Part shown: piece after piece, positions 54,524 through 63,116 of the stretch
How the letters are laid out: every line of letters begins with the position of its first letter
How positions within the stretch are numbered: position 1 is the first letter of the stretch
From: Bacillus tuaregi
Lineage (GTDB): Bacteria > Bacillota > Bacilli > Bacillales > Cytobacillaceae
NCBI RefSeq assembly: GCF_900104575.1
Contig: NZ_LT629730.1
Location: forward strand, 301,001 to 365,000
Reading direction: 5' to 3'
Length of the DNA stretch: 64,000 nt
Position numbers and translations under genes: made by a program
Notes under the pieces: model-generated
Database searches by the model: none
The model's input: only the letters and a program-made list of their open reading frames with translations
What the model was told of the DNA's origin: nothing

Positions 54524-55204
54524 GTGAGACTTTATATTGATTCAGCAGATGTAAAACAAATTGCCCGCTTGCATGAGTATTTTCCGATTGCCGGCGTAAC
54601 AACGAATCCGTCTATTCTTGTAAAAGAGAACCGTCCGTATTTACAGGTTCTCAGAGAAATTCGTGAAATTATCGGGGAAGAGAAGGAGTTGTTCGTGCAG
54701 ACTATTGGCGATACAGCCGAGGAAATCGTCGAGGAAGCCAAGTTTATCACAAGTGAACTGTCTGGAAAAGTGATTGTCAAAATTCCAGTTACAGATGAAG
54801 GCTTAAAAGCAATCAAGCTTCTGACGCTTGAGAATATCCCAACATTGGCAACGACGATCTATACCGCTTTTCAAGCTCTAATGGCTGCGATGGCTGGAGC
54901 AAAATATGTCGCACCGTATGTAAATCGGATAGATAATTTAACCGGGAATGGTGTAAATGTTGTAGCCGAAATTGCTCAGCTATATGCTGCATACCAGCTA
55001 CCAACGGAAATTTTGGCGGCTAGCTTTAAAAATGTCCAACAGGTTCATGATGTCTGTCTTGTTGGTGCTCATACAGTGACAGTCGGTCCGGAACTCATTG
55101 AAAAATTTATTGCTTTTCCTGCAACACCGACTGATGTGGCTGTGTTTAAGAACCAATGGCAAAAAGCGTATGGAAGCGATAAAACAAATTTAATAAATTC
55201 TTAA
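54524..55204 (+). CDS. Transaldolase-like fructose-6-phosphate aldolase
   Basis: 226 aa, GTG start behind AGGGGGA. Short transaldolase family: LYIDSADVKQI, GVTTNPSIL, Schiff-base Lys in VIVKIPVT, TTIYTAFQALMAA and APYVNRIDNL. Reversible aldol cleavage, probably of fructose 6-phosphate or a related sugar phosphate. Monocistronic. Confidence 0.9.
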   Translation: MRLYIDSADVKQIARLHEYFPIAGVTTNPSILVKENRPYLQVLREIREIIGEEKELFVQTIGDTAEEIVEEAKFITSELSGKVIVKIPVTDEGLKAIKLLTLENIPTLATTIYTAFQALMAAMAGAKYVAPYVNRIDNLTGNGVNVVAEIAQLYAAYQLPTEILAASFKNVQQVHDVCLVGAHTVTVGPELIEKFIAFPATPTDVAVFKNQWQKAYGSDKTNLINS

Positions 55205-55216
55205 GAGACAAAAGAA

Positions 55217-55259
55217 GCTGAGTTTACTTCCATTACGGGCGAGACTCAGTTTTTTTATC
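55217..55259 (+). terminator. Terminator of the aldolase gene
   Basis: CTGAGT ... ACTCAG then TTTTTTTA. Confidence 0.75.
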
Positions 55260-55406
55260 ATGCCTCACTCGTGCAAAATGGAACAAATGCTTCATACCGT
55301 GATGGATAAAATATTATTCATATATACTTATCATGAATGTCGATTTATATAATTTATATCCTTAATTTTTCCAATATAGTATAATAATGAATGAGGTGAT
55401 CCCAAT

Positions 55407-56051
55407 ATGAAAGAAATAACCCTTGGTTCATTACTGGATGTAATTGGAGAAGTTTTTTCAGATGAGGTTTCCATCGTGATTTCAGATACAACTGAATACA
55501 TCTATTATCGGCCGAGTAAACGAATCGATTTAAAAATTAGACCTGGAGATCCTGTGAAGAAAGGGACGATGGCTGACCTTGCTTTAGAAACGAAGCAGAA
55601 GGTTTCCGAGTTTATCAACCGCGATGTGTTTGGGGTTCCTTATCACGGAATCGCTGTGCCATTTTTCCATGAGGGTCAGCTTGAGGGGACCGTGACGGCT
55701 ATTTACCCTGCCCTTTCCGATGGAAAATCGGTTGTAACCGTGAAGACCTGTGATGGCTGGATTCCTATTCCATTTGCCAAGGTTGTTTATTTAGAGGCAA
55801 AGGATAAGAAAACAACAGTCTACTCGGGGAAGGTGACTGGTATTCACAAAAACTCGCTGCAGGAATTTGAATACCTGCTTCCAAAGGATTCCTTTATCAG
55901 ATGCCATCGCTCTTTTATTGTTAATGTAAATCATATTGAAGCCATCTATCCAGATACACATTCTACCTTTGTCCTTGCCATGGATAATGGGGAGAGAGTT
56001 CCGGTCAGCCAATCTTACTCCAGTTATTTCAGAAAATTATTAGGATTTTAA
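55407..56051 (+). CDS. LytTR-family transcriptional regulator
   Basis: 214 aa. N-terminal domain of about 105 residues, PAS-like (VFSDEVSIVISDTTEYIYYR ... YHGIAVPFF), then a LytTR DNA-binding domain (IPFAKVVYLEAKDKKTTVYS, FIRCHRSFIVNVNHIEAIYP). There is no receiver domain, so it senses a ligand directly. 130 bp upstream of the CoA-transferase gene, which it probably activates. Confidence 0.88.
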   Translation: MKEITLGSLLDVIGEVFSDEVSIVISDTTEYIYYRPSKRIDLKIRPGDPVKKGTMADLALETKQKVSEFINRDVFGVPYHGIAVPFFHEGQLEGTVTAIYPALSDGKSVVTVKTCDGWIPIPFAKVVYLEAKDKKTTVYSGKVTGIHKNSLQEFEYLLPKDSFIRCHRSFIVNVNHIEAIYPDTHSTFVLAMDNGERVPVSQSYSSYFRKLLGF

Positions 56052-56061
56052 AAATTCTCTG

Positions 56062-56098
56062 TTTCAGTGTCGAAATTTGCTATTTAGTCTGAAAATTG
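56062..56098 (+). promoter_or_regulatory. Candidate LytTR direct repeats
   Basis: CAGTGTCGAAATTTG and TAGTCTGAAAATTG, with AGT blocks 20 bp apart, between the regulator and CoA-transferase genes. Confidence 0.35.
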
Positions 56099-56181
56099 AG
56101 TTTTATATACTAAAAATCTACTTTTAATGACAAGAATCGGTAAAATAATAAACATCTAGTCATTAAGAGAGGGATCAGGAT

Positions 56182-57696
56182 ATGGAGAATATGTTGGAGC
56201 GTATTAGAGACGAGCGTCTAAGAGACCGCGTTGTTACAGCAGAGGAAGCGGCTTCATGGATTGAAAATGGAATGACGTTAGGCTTAAGCGGATTTACTCG
56301 TGCTGGTGATGCAAAAGCAGTACCAATCGCGCTAGTAAATCGGGTTAAGGGTGACGAATCCTTCAAGGTGAATGTGTATACAGGAGCTTCTTTAGGGTCT
56401 GATATTGATACCATCTTTGCTGAAGCTGGTATTATTGGTAAGCGTTTACCTTTCCAAGCAGATCCAACCATGCGTAAAGGAATCAACAAAGGTGATTTCT
56501 TATTTGTAGACCAGCATCTTTCCCATACGTCTGAGCTGTTACGTTCAAATGTTATGAGTGTTGATGTAGCTATCGTGGAAGCGATTGCAATTACAGAGGA
56601 TGGCATGATCATCCCGACAACATCTGTAGGGAACTCGTTAACTTTTGCTTTAAATGCTAAATCTATTATTGTAGAAATTAACATGGCACAATCTACACAG
56701 CTAGAGGGAATTCATGATTTGTATGAGCCTGGTAAGCAAGGTGAACGCCAACCGCTGCCACTTGTTAAGCCAGATGATCGAATCGGTACACTAGGAATTC
56801 CTATTGATGTGGACAAACTTCAAGGGATTGTGTTTACTAATCAACTAGACTCTCCATCCACCATTGTTCAGCCTGATGAAGAAACAAAGGTTATGGCCCA
56901 GCATTTAATCAGTTTCCTTCGTAATGAAGTAGAGGAAGGCCGATTAACAGAAAAATTAGCACCATTACAATCAGGTGTTGGTTCTGTTGCTAATGCGGTT
57001 CTTCATGGAATGCTAGATTCAGAGTTTGAAAACTTAGAAGTTTATTCTGAGGTGCTACAGGATGCGGTATTCGATTTAATCGATGCTGGCAAGGTAGATT
57101 TTGCCTCATGTTGTTCATTGACGCTTTCAGAAGAAAAAATGAATCATGTGTTTGCAAACTTTGAAAACTATCGCGATAAGTTAATCATGCGTCCACAGGA
57201 GATTTCGAATCATCCTGAAATCATCCGCCGACTCGGATTAATTTCAATCAATACAGCATTAGAGTTAGATATTTATGGAAATGTCAATTCCACACATGTT
57301 CTTGGAACAAAAATGATGAACGGAATTGGCGGCTCAGGTGATTTTGCGAGAAATGCCCGCTTAGCTATCTTTGTAACAAAGTCCATCGCTAAAGGCGGCG
57401 ACATTTCAAGTATCGTACCATTTGTATCACACGTAGACCATACGGAGCATGATGTAGATGTTATCGTAACTGAGCAAGGCTATGCCGATTTACGTGGATT
57501 AGCACCGAGAGAAAGAGTCGGACTCATTATCGATAATTGTGCACATCCAATGTATCGTGAACAATTACGTGAATACTATGAAGAAGCACTACAAAGAGGC
57601 GGTCAAACACCTCACGTGCTAGAAAAAGCCTTCTCATGGCATACAAACTTTGCCCAAAACGGCACAATGCTACAAAAAGTACCAGCAACCGTTTAA
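56182..57696 (+). CDS. Succinyl-CoA:acetate CoA-transferase / acetyl-CoA hydrolase family
   Basis: 504 aa. Family blocks: GLSGFTRAGDAKAVP (N-terminus), VDVAIVEAIAITEDGMIIPT, the catalytic Glu in YSEVLQDAVFDL, and GIGGSGDFARNARLAIF with EQGYADLRGLAPRER. Transfers CoA between acetate and succinate or another acyl group. GGGATCAGG upstream. LytTR gene directly before it. Confidence 0.92.
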   Translation: MENMLERIRDERLRDRVVTAEEAASWIENGMTLGLSGFTRAGDAKAVPIALVNRVKGDESFKVNVYTGASLGSDIDTIFAEAGIIGKRLPFQADPTMRKGINKGDFLFVDQHLSHTSELLRSNVMSVDVAIVEAIAITEDGMIIPTTSVGNSLTFALNAKSIIVEINMAQSTQLEGIHDLYEPGKQGERQPLPLVKPDDRIGTLGIPIDVDKLQGIVFTNQLDSPSTIVQPDEETKVMAQHLISFLRNEVEEGRLTEKLAPLQSGVGSVANAVLHGMLDSEFENLEVYSEVLQDAVFDLIDAGKVDFASCCSLTLSEEKMNHVFANFENYRDKLIMRPQEISNHPEIIRRLGLISINTALELDIYGNVNSTHVLGTKMMNGIGGSGDFARNARLAIFVTKSIAKGGDISSIVPFVSHVDHTEHDVDVIVTEQGYADLRGLAPRERVGLIIDNCAHPMYREQLREYYEEALQRGGQTPHVLEKAFSWHTNFAQNGTMLQKVPATV

Positions 57697-57766
57697 TTCT
57701 GCGAATTCTACGGTTCACATATAAAAACTAATCCGCGGGGGACTTAAAGGTCAAACAAAGCTTAAA

Positions 57767-57899
57767 GGGGTGGGTACCCCCGTCGGATTAACGCTTTACT
57801 TGAGTGGGGGACAGTCCCCCAACGCTTTAACGCATTACCTAATTGGGGGACAGTCCCCCAGTGCTTTAATGCATTACCCAGACGGGGTGGATGCCCCGA
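57767..57899. repeat. 39-bp tandem array, hairpin in each unit
   Basis: Four units starting at 57767, 57806, 57845 and 57884. Units 2 and 3 start with GGGGGACAGTCCCCC; units 1 and 4 have different but also self-complementary hairpins. Each is followed by a related 24-bp tail (CGCTTTAACGCATTACC). Confidence 0.85.
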
Positions 57900-58015
57900 T
57901 GGTCAGTTTTACTTTGAATTTTTTATTTCCCTATCAATGTTGGTTTTACCCGCATGGTGGATTTTCCCCCATCGGTTTATTTCTTTTCCTTCTATATATT
58001 TATATACTGCGCTTG

Positions 58016-58054
58016 GCCAGCAGCTGACGGAAAACAGCTGCTGGCTTTCTTTTT
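58016..58054 (+). terminator. Terminator upstream of the SCIFF gene
   Basis: GCCAGCAGCTG / CAGCTGCTGGC then TTTCTTTTT. Confidence 0.85.
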
Positions 58055-58202
58055 GTTCGAAAACAAATCTCAAAAGAAATCCATCGATAAAAAATTGACG
58101 GCAATTGGATGAATTGCTAAAATTATCCTTGAAGAACAAATGTGAATAAGTTCACAAATTTGTCACTTTTTCCGAAAACTATTTCAAAAGGAGTTTTCTT
58201 TT

Positions 58203-58352
58203 ATGAAAAGAATCGTAACACTCAGCACTCGTAAACTGATGGACACTGCACAGCACGGAGGATGCGGCGCATGTCAAACCTCTTGTCAATCTGCCTGCAA
58301 AACCTCTTGCGGCATTGCAAATCAGAAGTGTGAAAACACACTAAACAGATAG
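58203..58352 (+). CDS. scfA: Six-cysteine peptide SCIFF (ranthipeptide precursor)
   Basis: 49 aa: MKRIVTLSTRKLMDTAQ as leader, then a core with exactly six Cys (GGCGACQTSCQSACKTSC, then a further KC). This is the SCIFF signature (six cysteines in about 45 residues). AAAAGGAG precedes the ATG. The maturase next to it makes sulfur-to-carbon thioether links, in studied members from Cys to the Thr side chain. Thr27 and Thr34 lie between core Cys residues. No exporter or protease gene is adjacent. Confidence 0.93.
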   Translation: MKRIVTLSTRKLMDTAQHGGCGACQTSCQSACKTSCGIANQKCENTLNR

Positions 58353-58366
58353 GAAACAGGATCGAA

Positions 58367-58400
58367 CCGCCCAACTGATTGCAGCTGGGCGGGTATTTTT
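58367..58400 (+). terminator. Attenuator between scfA and scfB
   Basis: CCGCCCA (58367-58373) pairs with TGGGCGG (58386-58392), with an inner CTG/CAG pair, then TATTTTTAT. It lies between precursor and maturase genes, so it probably keeps the precursor in excess. Confidence 0.75.
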
Positions 58401-58420
58401 ATGTGAAAAAGGAGATAAAA

Positions 58421-59818
58421 ATGATTCATCAATATAAACTAAATGGCTTTAACATTGTGCTTGATACCTACAGCGGCTCTGTGCATGTGGTCGACGACCT
58501 TGCCTATGACATCATTGAACTGTATGAGTCAGCCTCAGCAGAAGAAATCGTAACAGCCATGCTGAAAAAATATGAGGCTGACCCTGAGATTTCACCAGAA
58601 GAAATCCACAACACCATCACTGCAGTCGAGGAATTAAAAGTGAGCGGACAGCTTTTTACCGAAGATGAATATAAAAATCTCGCCATTGATGTAAAAAATC
58701 GAAAGACCTATGTAAAAGCCCTTTGTCTCAATGTTGCCCATACCTGTAATCTCACCTGTGACTACTGCTTTGCTAGTCAAGGGAAATATAACGGAGAAAG
58801 AGCCATTATGAGCTTTGAGGTTGGGAAGAAGGCAGTTGATTATTTGCTAGAAAACTCCGGACATCATCGTAACCTTGATATCGACTTCTTTGGTGGCGAA
58901 CCGCTCATGGCCTGGAAGGTGGTCAAGCAGATTGTTGCTTATGCCAGAAGTAAGGAAAAAGAGTATAAGAAGCAGTTCCGCTTTACCTTCACGACGAACG
59001 GAATGCTGCTAAACGATGAGGTTACCGAGTTTCTGAATCAGGAAATGTACAATGTTGTCCTGAGTCTTGACGGCAGGAAAGAAATTCACGACCGCCTGCG
59101 CAAAACCGTAACGGGAAAGGGTAGCTATGATTATATCGTTCCAAGGTTTCAAGAGTTTGTCGAAAAGCGGGGCGATAAAGAATACTATGTACGCGGAACC
59201 TATACGCATAATAATATCGATTTCACCAATGATATTTTTCATATTGCCGACCTTGGCTTTGACAAGCTGTCCATGGAACCGGTAATCGGGGACCCGAATG
59301 AACCCTATGCACTGACCGAGGCGGATCTACCGGAGTTATACAATCAGTATGAAGTTCTCGCAAAAGAGATGATTAAGCGCGGCGAGGAAGGTCGTCCATT
59401 TACCTTTTATCACTATATGCTTGATCTTTCAGAGGGCCCGTGTATTCAAAAAAGAATCTCTGGCTGCGGCTCCGGCACGGAGTATCTTGCTGTTACACCA
59501 ACAGGTGACATCTTCCCGTGTCACCAGTTTGTCGGCGATGAGGATTTCAAGCTGGGGACTATCTGGGATGGCATCATCAAACCAGTAATCCAATCCAAAT
59601 TTAAAGAGAGCAACTGCTACTCGAAGCCGGAATGCCAGGACTGCTGGGCGAAGCTTTACTGCAGCGGCGGTTGTCCTGCCAATGCTCTGCACGCAACCGG
59701 TTCACTCAACGGAACCTACGGCTTCAGCTGTGAACTTTTTAAAAAGAGGATTGAATGCTCGATGATGGTGAAGGTGGCGGAGACCTTTAAAGAGATGGAA
59801 ACAGTCGAAGCAGAATAA
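58421..59818 (+). CDS. scfB: Radical-SAM SCIFF maturase
   Basis: 465 aa from ATG 58421 (AAAAAGGAG upstream). N-terminal peptide-recognition region (MIHQYKLNGFNIVLDTYSGS), radical-SAM cluster CNLTCDYC (Cys109, 113, 116), DFFGGEPL, and a SPASM region with auxiliary cluster Cys (FPCHQF, CYSKPECQDCWAKLYCSGGC, FSCELF). Forms thioether cross-links in the ScfA peptide. Intact and of normal family length. Confidence 0.94.
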   Translation: MIHQYKLNGFNIVLDTYSGSVHVVDDLAYDIIELYESASAEEIVTAMLKKYEADPEISPEEIHNTITAVEELKVSGQLFTEDEYKNLAIDVKNRKTYVKALCLNVAHTCNLTCDYCFASQGKYNGERAIMSFEVGKKAVDYLLENSGHHRNLDIDFFGGEPLMAWKVVKQIVAYARSKEKEYKKQFRFTFTTNGMLLNDEVTEFLNQEMYNVVLSLDGRKEIHDRLRKTVTGKGSYDYIVPRFQEFVEKRGDKEYYVRGTYTHNNIDFTNDIFHIADLGFDKLSMEPVIGDPNEPYALTEADLPELYNQYEVLAKEMIKRGEEGRPFTFYHYMLDLSEGPCIQKRISGCGSGTEYLAVTPTGDIFPCHQFVGDEDFKLGTIWDGIIKPVIQSKFKESNCYSKPECQDCWAKLYCSGGCPANALHATGSLNGTYGFSCELFKKRIECSMMVKVAETFKEMETVEAE

Positions 59819-59924
59819 GGGCATTGAACGGACCTAAGCCGGTAATCGGACTTAGGTCTGCTGTTTTTCACTAAAGGTATAGTATAATAAACCATACTAT
59901 TGCATTTGAAAGGAGATTTTCCAT

Positions 59925-60170
59925 TTGTTTTTCAAACTTACAAAAGAGCAGCAGGATCAAATGATTTCTGACATCCAAACGTTCTTTTTCCAGGAAAGAG
60001 ATGAAGAGCTAACGGAATTTGCTGCCGAAAGAGTGCTGGATTTCGTCAAGGAGTCATTGGCCCCACATTTCTATAATGCAGCTATTTCGGATGCGAAGCA
60101 TGTTATCGTACAGCAATTTGCTTCACTTGAGGATGAGCTTCTAACGCTGGAGCGACCTCTTAATAAATAA
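59925..60170 (+). CDS. DUF2164-family protein
   Basis: 81 aa, TTG start 9 nt behind AAAGGAG. Pattern LTKEQQDQMISDIQTFFFQE ... FVKESLAPHFYNAAISDAK fits DUF2164. Small cytosolic helical protein of unknown role. Own terminator. Confidence 0.82.
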   Translation: MFFKLTKEQQDQMISDIQTFFFQERDEELTEFAAERVLDFVKESLAPHFYNAAISDAKHVIVQQFASLEDELLTLERPLNK

Positions 60171-60199
60171 TAAAACTCCTATTTTTTCTGAAGCAGAAG

Positions 60200-60228
60200 A
60201 ACCTCTGCTTCTTTTTTTCTATTCTTTT
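60200..60228 (+). terminator. Terminator after DUF2164
   Basis: GAAGCAGA / TCTGCTTC then TTTTTTT. Confidence 0.85.
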
Positions 60229-60271
60229 TTACCTTCATCAGCAAATGCTTTTTGTACCGAAAGCTTGCGAC

Positions 60272-60458
60272 AGGTTCAGAAGACCCTCCACTTCTACAAG
60301 TGGGGGATTAATACAAATAGTTCTTCGGTTCAGTGGGCGTTCAACCCCCGTCTGAATGAAGTTAAAGCCTCCGGCGGATGTCACGATTTCTTAAAGTTAG
60401 TTTACCCGAGCGAGCTCAGATAATAATCCGGACGCAAATTCGATGGGCGAATTTGATA
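60272..60458 (+). repeat. Dispersed multi-hairpin element, copy 6 (full, diverged)
   Basis: All four hairpins present with scattered substitutions; the third stem is TTTACCCGAGC/GCTCAGATAA. The preceding bases (60233-60256, TTCATCAGCAAATGCTTTT) recur at the right edge of the window. Confidence 0.85.
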
Positions 60459-60521
60459 GTAGAGCATGCGCTACATAATCTTAAACCAATTGGTAACCTT
60501 AAACCAAAGGAGGGATTCCAG

Positions 60522-60671
60522 ATGAAAAAGTACTTTCTAATGTTTTGCGTGGCCTTTTCGCTTTTTTCCATAACGGGCTGTGGCAATGACGAAAAGCCTG
60601 AGGAAGACGAAGAAGTGGAGGATGTTGAAGAAGAGGATGAAATTGGTGATGGCGAGATTGATGATGAATAA
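60522..60671 (+). CDS. Small acidic lipoprotein
   Basis: 49 aa. Signal MKKYFLMFCVAFSLFSITGC with lipobox SITGC, then an almost purely Asp/Glu tail (EEDEEVEDVEEEDEIGDGE). AAAGGAGGG upstream. Surface-anchored polyanion; may bind cations. Related in design to the lipoprotein at 19578. Confidence 0.75.
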   Translation: MKKYFLMFCVAFSLFSITGCGNDEKPEEDEEVEDVEEEDEIGDGEIDDE

Positions 60672-60779
60672 CGCATTCTAGGGGTGCCGACGTGACACTC
60701 TTTTTTGTGGAATCTCTAGCGATGTGAAAAATAGCACTTTAAAAACATGCCGTTATATTATTGAAGCGGTTGCCATAGA

Positions 60780-60814
60780 AAAAAACACCTCCAAAACCTC
60801 GGAGGTGTTTCGCA
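60780..60814 (-). terminator. Terminator of the YjiH-like gene
   Basis: AAACACCTCC / GGAGGTGTTT with T-run on the minus strand. Confidence 0.85.
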
Positions 60815-60819
60815 TGTAA

Positions 60820-62193
60820 TTAAAATAGAAAATGGGCAATAAGAGTAATAATCGGCAATGTAATCAATGTTCTTTGGATAAAAATCACAATCAGCTCCCA
60901 AAAAGAAACGGGGATTTTTGAGCCCAGTAAGAGACCGCCGACCTCTGACATATAAATTAGCTGTGTAACAGATACAGCGGCAACAATAAATCGAGTCATT
61001 TCACTCTCAATTCCAGCCCCGATAACAGATGGTAGGAACATATCAGCAAACCCAACCACTAGTGTTTCTGACGCTGCCTTCGCTTCAGGGATTTGCAGGA
61101 GCTCTAGTATTGGAATAAATGGAACACCCAACCATTGGAAAACGGGTGTATACTCGGCAACAATTAATGCTAGAGTTCCAAGTGCCATAACAATTGGAGC
61201 AACGCCCATCCACATATCTAGAACATTTTTACCTCCGGAAAAGAAGAAATCCTTCAATCCACGGTTATGGCCAGCTTTTTCAAGTGCCTGTGTAAAGCCC
61301 CATGAAAGCGGCGTATGACCTTCTGGAATATGATCCTCTGAATAATCGTTTGATTTTTCAACAAAATACGTATCCTTCTTACGTGACAGCGGCGGAATTC
61401 GTGGTGCGATAAATGCCGCAATCACCCCGGCAGCCGTAATCGTCAAATAAAATGGGATAAACATATGGCTTAGTCCAACCTGTGAAATCACGACAAGGCT
61501 GAAGGTAATGGAAACAACGGAAAACGAAGTCCCAATGATGGCAGCTTCACGTTTTGTATAATAGCCTTCTTCATACTGCTTGCTTGTTAAGAGAACTCCG
61601 ATGGTTCCATCACCGAGCCAGGAAGCCATACAATCAATGGACGAGCGGCCCGGAAGCTTGAAGACGGGACGCATAATTTTTGTCAGCAGGGTTCCAAACA
61701 ACTCTAAGAGCCCGAAGTTTAGTAGTAATGGCAGAAACAAACCAGCAAATAAAAAGACTGAGAAAAGCACGGGTAATAAGTCATTTAATAGCAATCCGCC
61801 AGTATTCTCGGACCAAATCATTTCTGGTCCCCATTGGAATAGGACACAGACGGAAAAAATAGCGCCTAGAATTCTAGCTGCAAACCAAACGGGCGGAACG
61901 TCCAGCAAGGTTTTTAAGAATGAATTTCGATTCAGCACATTTGGGCGGACCGTTTTTATTAATACTGTTCCAAGTAGCGTCAGAATAATAATCCCTGTCA
62001 TGATGGCCGGTATATGCCCGGCAAGCCATTCTTGTATCAGACCGGATAATACGGCAATCGGTATAGTTATACTATCGTTATACGAAATGGGAATCATAAA
62101 TAGAAAGATTCCGAGACAAGATGGTACTAGAAACGTTAGTAATCTTTTTAAAGACTTCTTTTTACGCAGTTCTTGTTGTATGATTTGTTCCAC
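60820..62193 (-). CDS. YjiH-family permease (nucleoside-recognition domain)
   Basis: 457 aa, about eleven membrane segments. Gate/nucleoside-recognition features include GRSSIDCMASWLGDGTIGVL and the paired VVGFADMFLPSVIGAGIESEMTRF. The N-terminus KKSLKRLLTFLVPSCLGIFLF is typical of YjiH. Substrate not known. Monocistronic. Confidence 0.87.
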   Translation of the reverse strand: MEQIIQQELRKKKSLKRLLTFLVPSCLGIFLFMIPISYNDSITIPIAVLSGLIQEWLAGHIPAIMTGIIILTLLGTVLIKTVRPNVLNRNSFLKTLLDVPPVWFAARILGAIFSVCVLFQWGPEMIWSENTGGLLLNDLLPVLFSVFLFAGLFLPLLLNFGLLELFGTLLTKIMRPVFKLPGRSSIDCMASWLGDGTIGVLLTSKQYEEGYYTKREAAIIGTSFSVVSITFSLVVISQVGLSHMFIPFYLTITAAGVIAAFIAPRIPPLSRKKDTYFVEKSNDYSEDHIPEGHTPLSWGFTQALEKAGHNRGLKDFFFSGGKNVLDMWMGVAPIVMALGTLALIVAEYTPVFQWLGVPFIPILELLQIPEAKAASETLVVGFADMFLPSVIGAGIESEMTRFIVAAVSVTQLIYMSEVGGLLLGSKIPVSFWELIVIFIQRTLITLPIITLIAHFLF

Positions 62194-62634
62194 TAGATAT
62201 CATCCTCGATTACATATTTATAAGTCAAAACTTATTTTAATTCATAAACTCTTGTTTGCCAACCGTATTTCCCAATCTAATAATTCTGTATTTTCATGCC
62301 TGCCAAAGAATTGTTTGTTTTTTCCTAGCATGGGATTATCAGTAGTATAGAATTAGGAATCTTTCTTTATAAAAGAATAAAAAAGTTTTCGGGAGATTCC
62401 TACATGGTTTGAGGAAAAATTCGTCCATTCTTCGACAACAGGTGAATGATAGAAGATAGAAAAGTCTATATACAAAAAGGATGCATAAGGTTTATATAAC
62501 CAGTAAATCTAAAATCTTGTAAATTTCTGTCGTTAGTCTGAAAATTATAAAAATATGAAAAGTAATTTTTTTCGTGGTATGATTCTTCCTACGTCAGTAA
62601 TTATTTGAAAATTTAAAGAAAGTGGTGGATTACT
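62194..62634. promoter_or_regulatory. Divergent promoter region
   Basis: 441 bp between yjiH-like and yppF-like genes. Contains TTAGTCTGAAAATT (62533-62546), identical to 56084-56097 before the CoA-transferase. No gene seen. Confidence 0.4.
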
Positions 62635-62832
62635 ATGTTGGAAGAGTTAAAGAATCATTTTGAGAAAGTGAAAAATCGTAACCCATTACATGTAAATGAG
62701 TTGCTGGATCATATTCAAAGACGATACATACATGGTGAGCTATCCATCGTTGAATACAAAAAGTTTTACTCCGAGCTAGATAAACTTAATGCACAAAAGC
62801 CGGATTCATTTATTTTTGCCTCAATGGGTTAA
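62635..62832 (+). CDS. YppF-like small protein
   Basis: 65 aa. MLEELKNHFEKVKNRNPLHV, then LLDHIQRRYIHGELSIVEYKKF matches the YppF-family layout (LLDFxxxxYIKGELSIxEYR). Cytosolic, helical, unknown function in Bacillus. Good terminator follows. Confidence 0.7.
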   Translation: MLEELKNHFEKVKNRNPLHVNELLDHIQRRYIHGELSIVEYKKFYSELDKLNAQKPDSFIFASMG

Positions 62833-62865
62833 CAGTCGTTAGAATAATACATTTTTATACAATAA

Positions 62866-62904
62866 AAAGAGAGAAGTCTTAAAAACAAGGACTCTCTTTT
62901 TTAT
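62866..62904 (+). terminator. Terminator
   Basis: AAAAAGAGAGAAGTC / GACTCTCTTTTTT. Confidence 0.85.
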
Positions 62905-63116
62905 TATCTTGAGATGATATTAAAAAGGCTTTAAATACCTTCAGCTCAGATATAACTTGAGAGAAATACATAAATCTAGCTTACAATTTTTAAGAAACAA
63001 CGAAGTAGTATCAATAAAAACAAATGTCAGTGTGAAAATAAATTCGTAGAAGTGAGTTTATTTATAATATTCCGATAAGTTATAATGAAGGTAAAGTAAT
63101 GACTAGGGGGATTGAA

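Noticed and set aside
57770..58027. Open frame with 13-residue repeats (GQSPxALxHY)
   Set aside because: It is the translation of the 39-bp hairpin array, has no ribosome site and runs into a terminator.
61580..62350. 256-aa plus-strand frame
   Set aside because: Antisense shadow of the YjiH-like permease, with basic low-quality composition.
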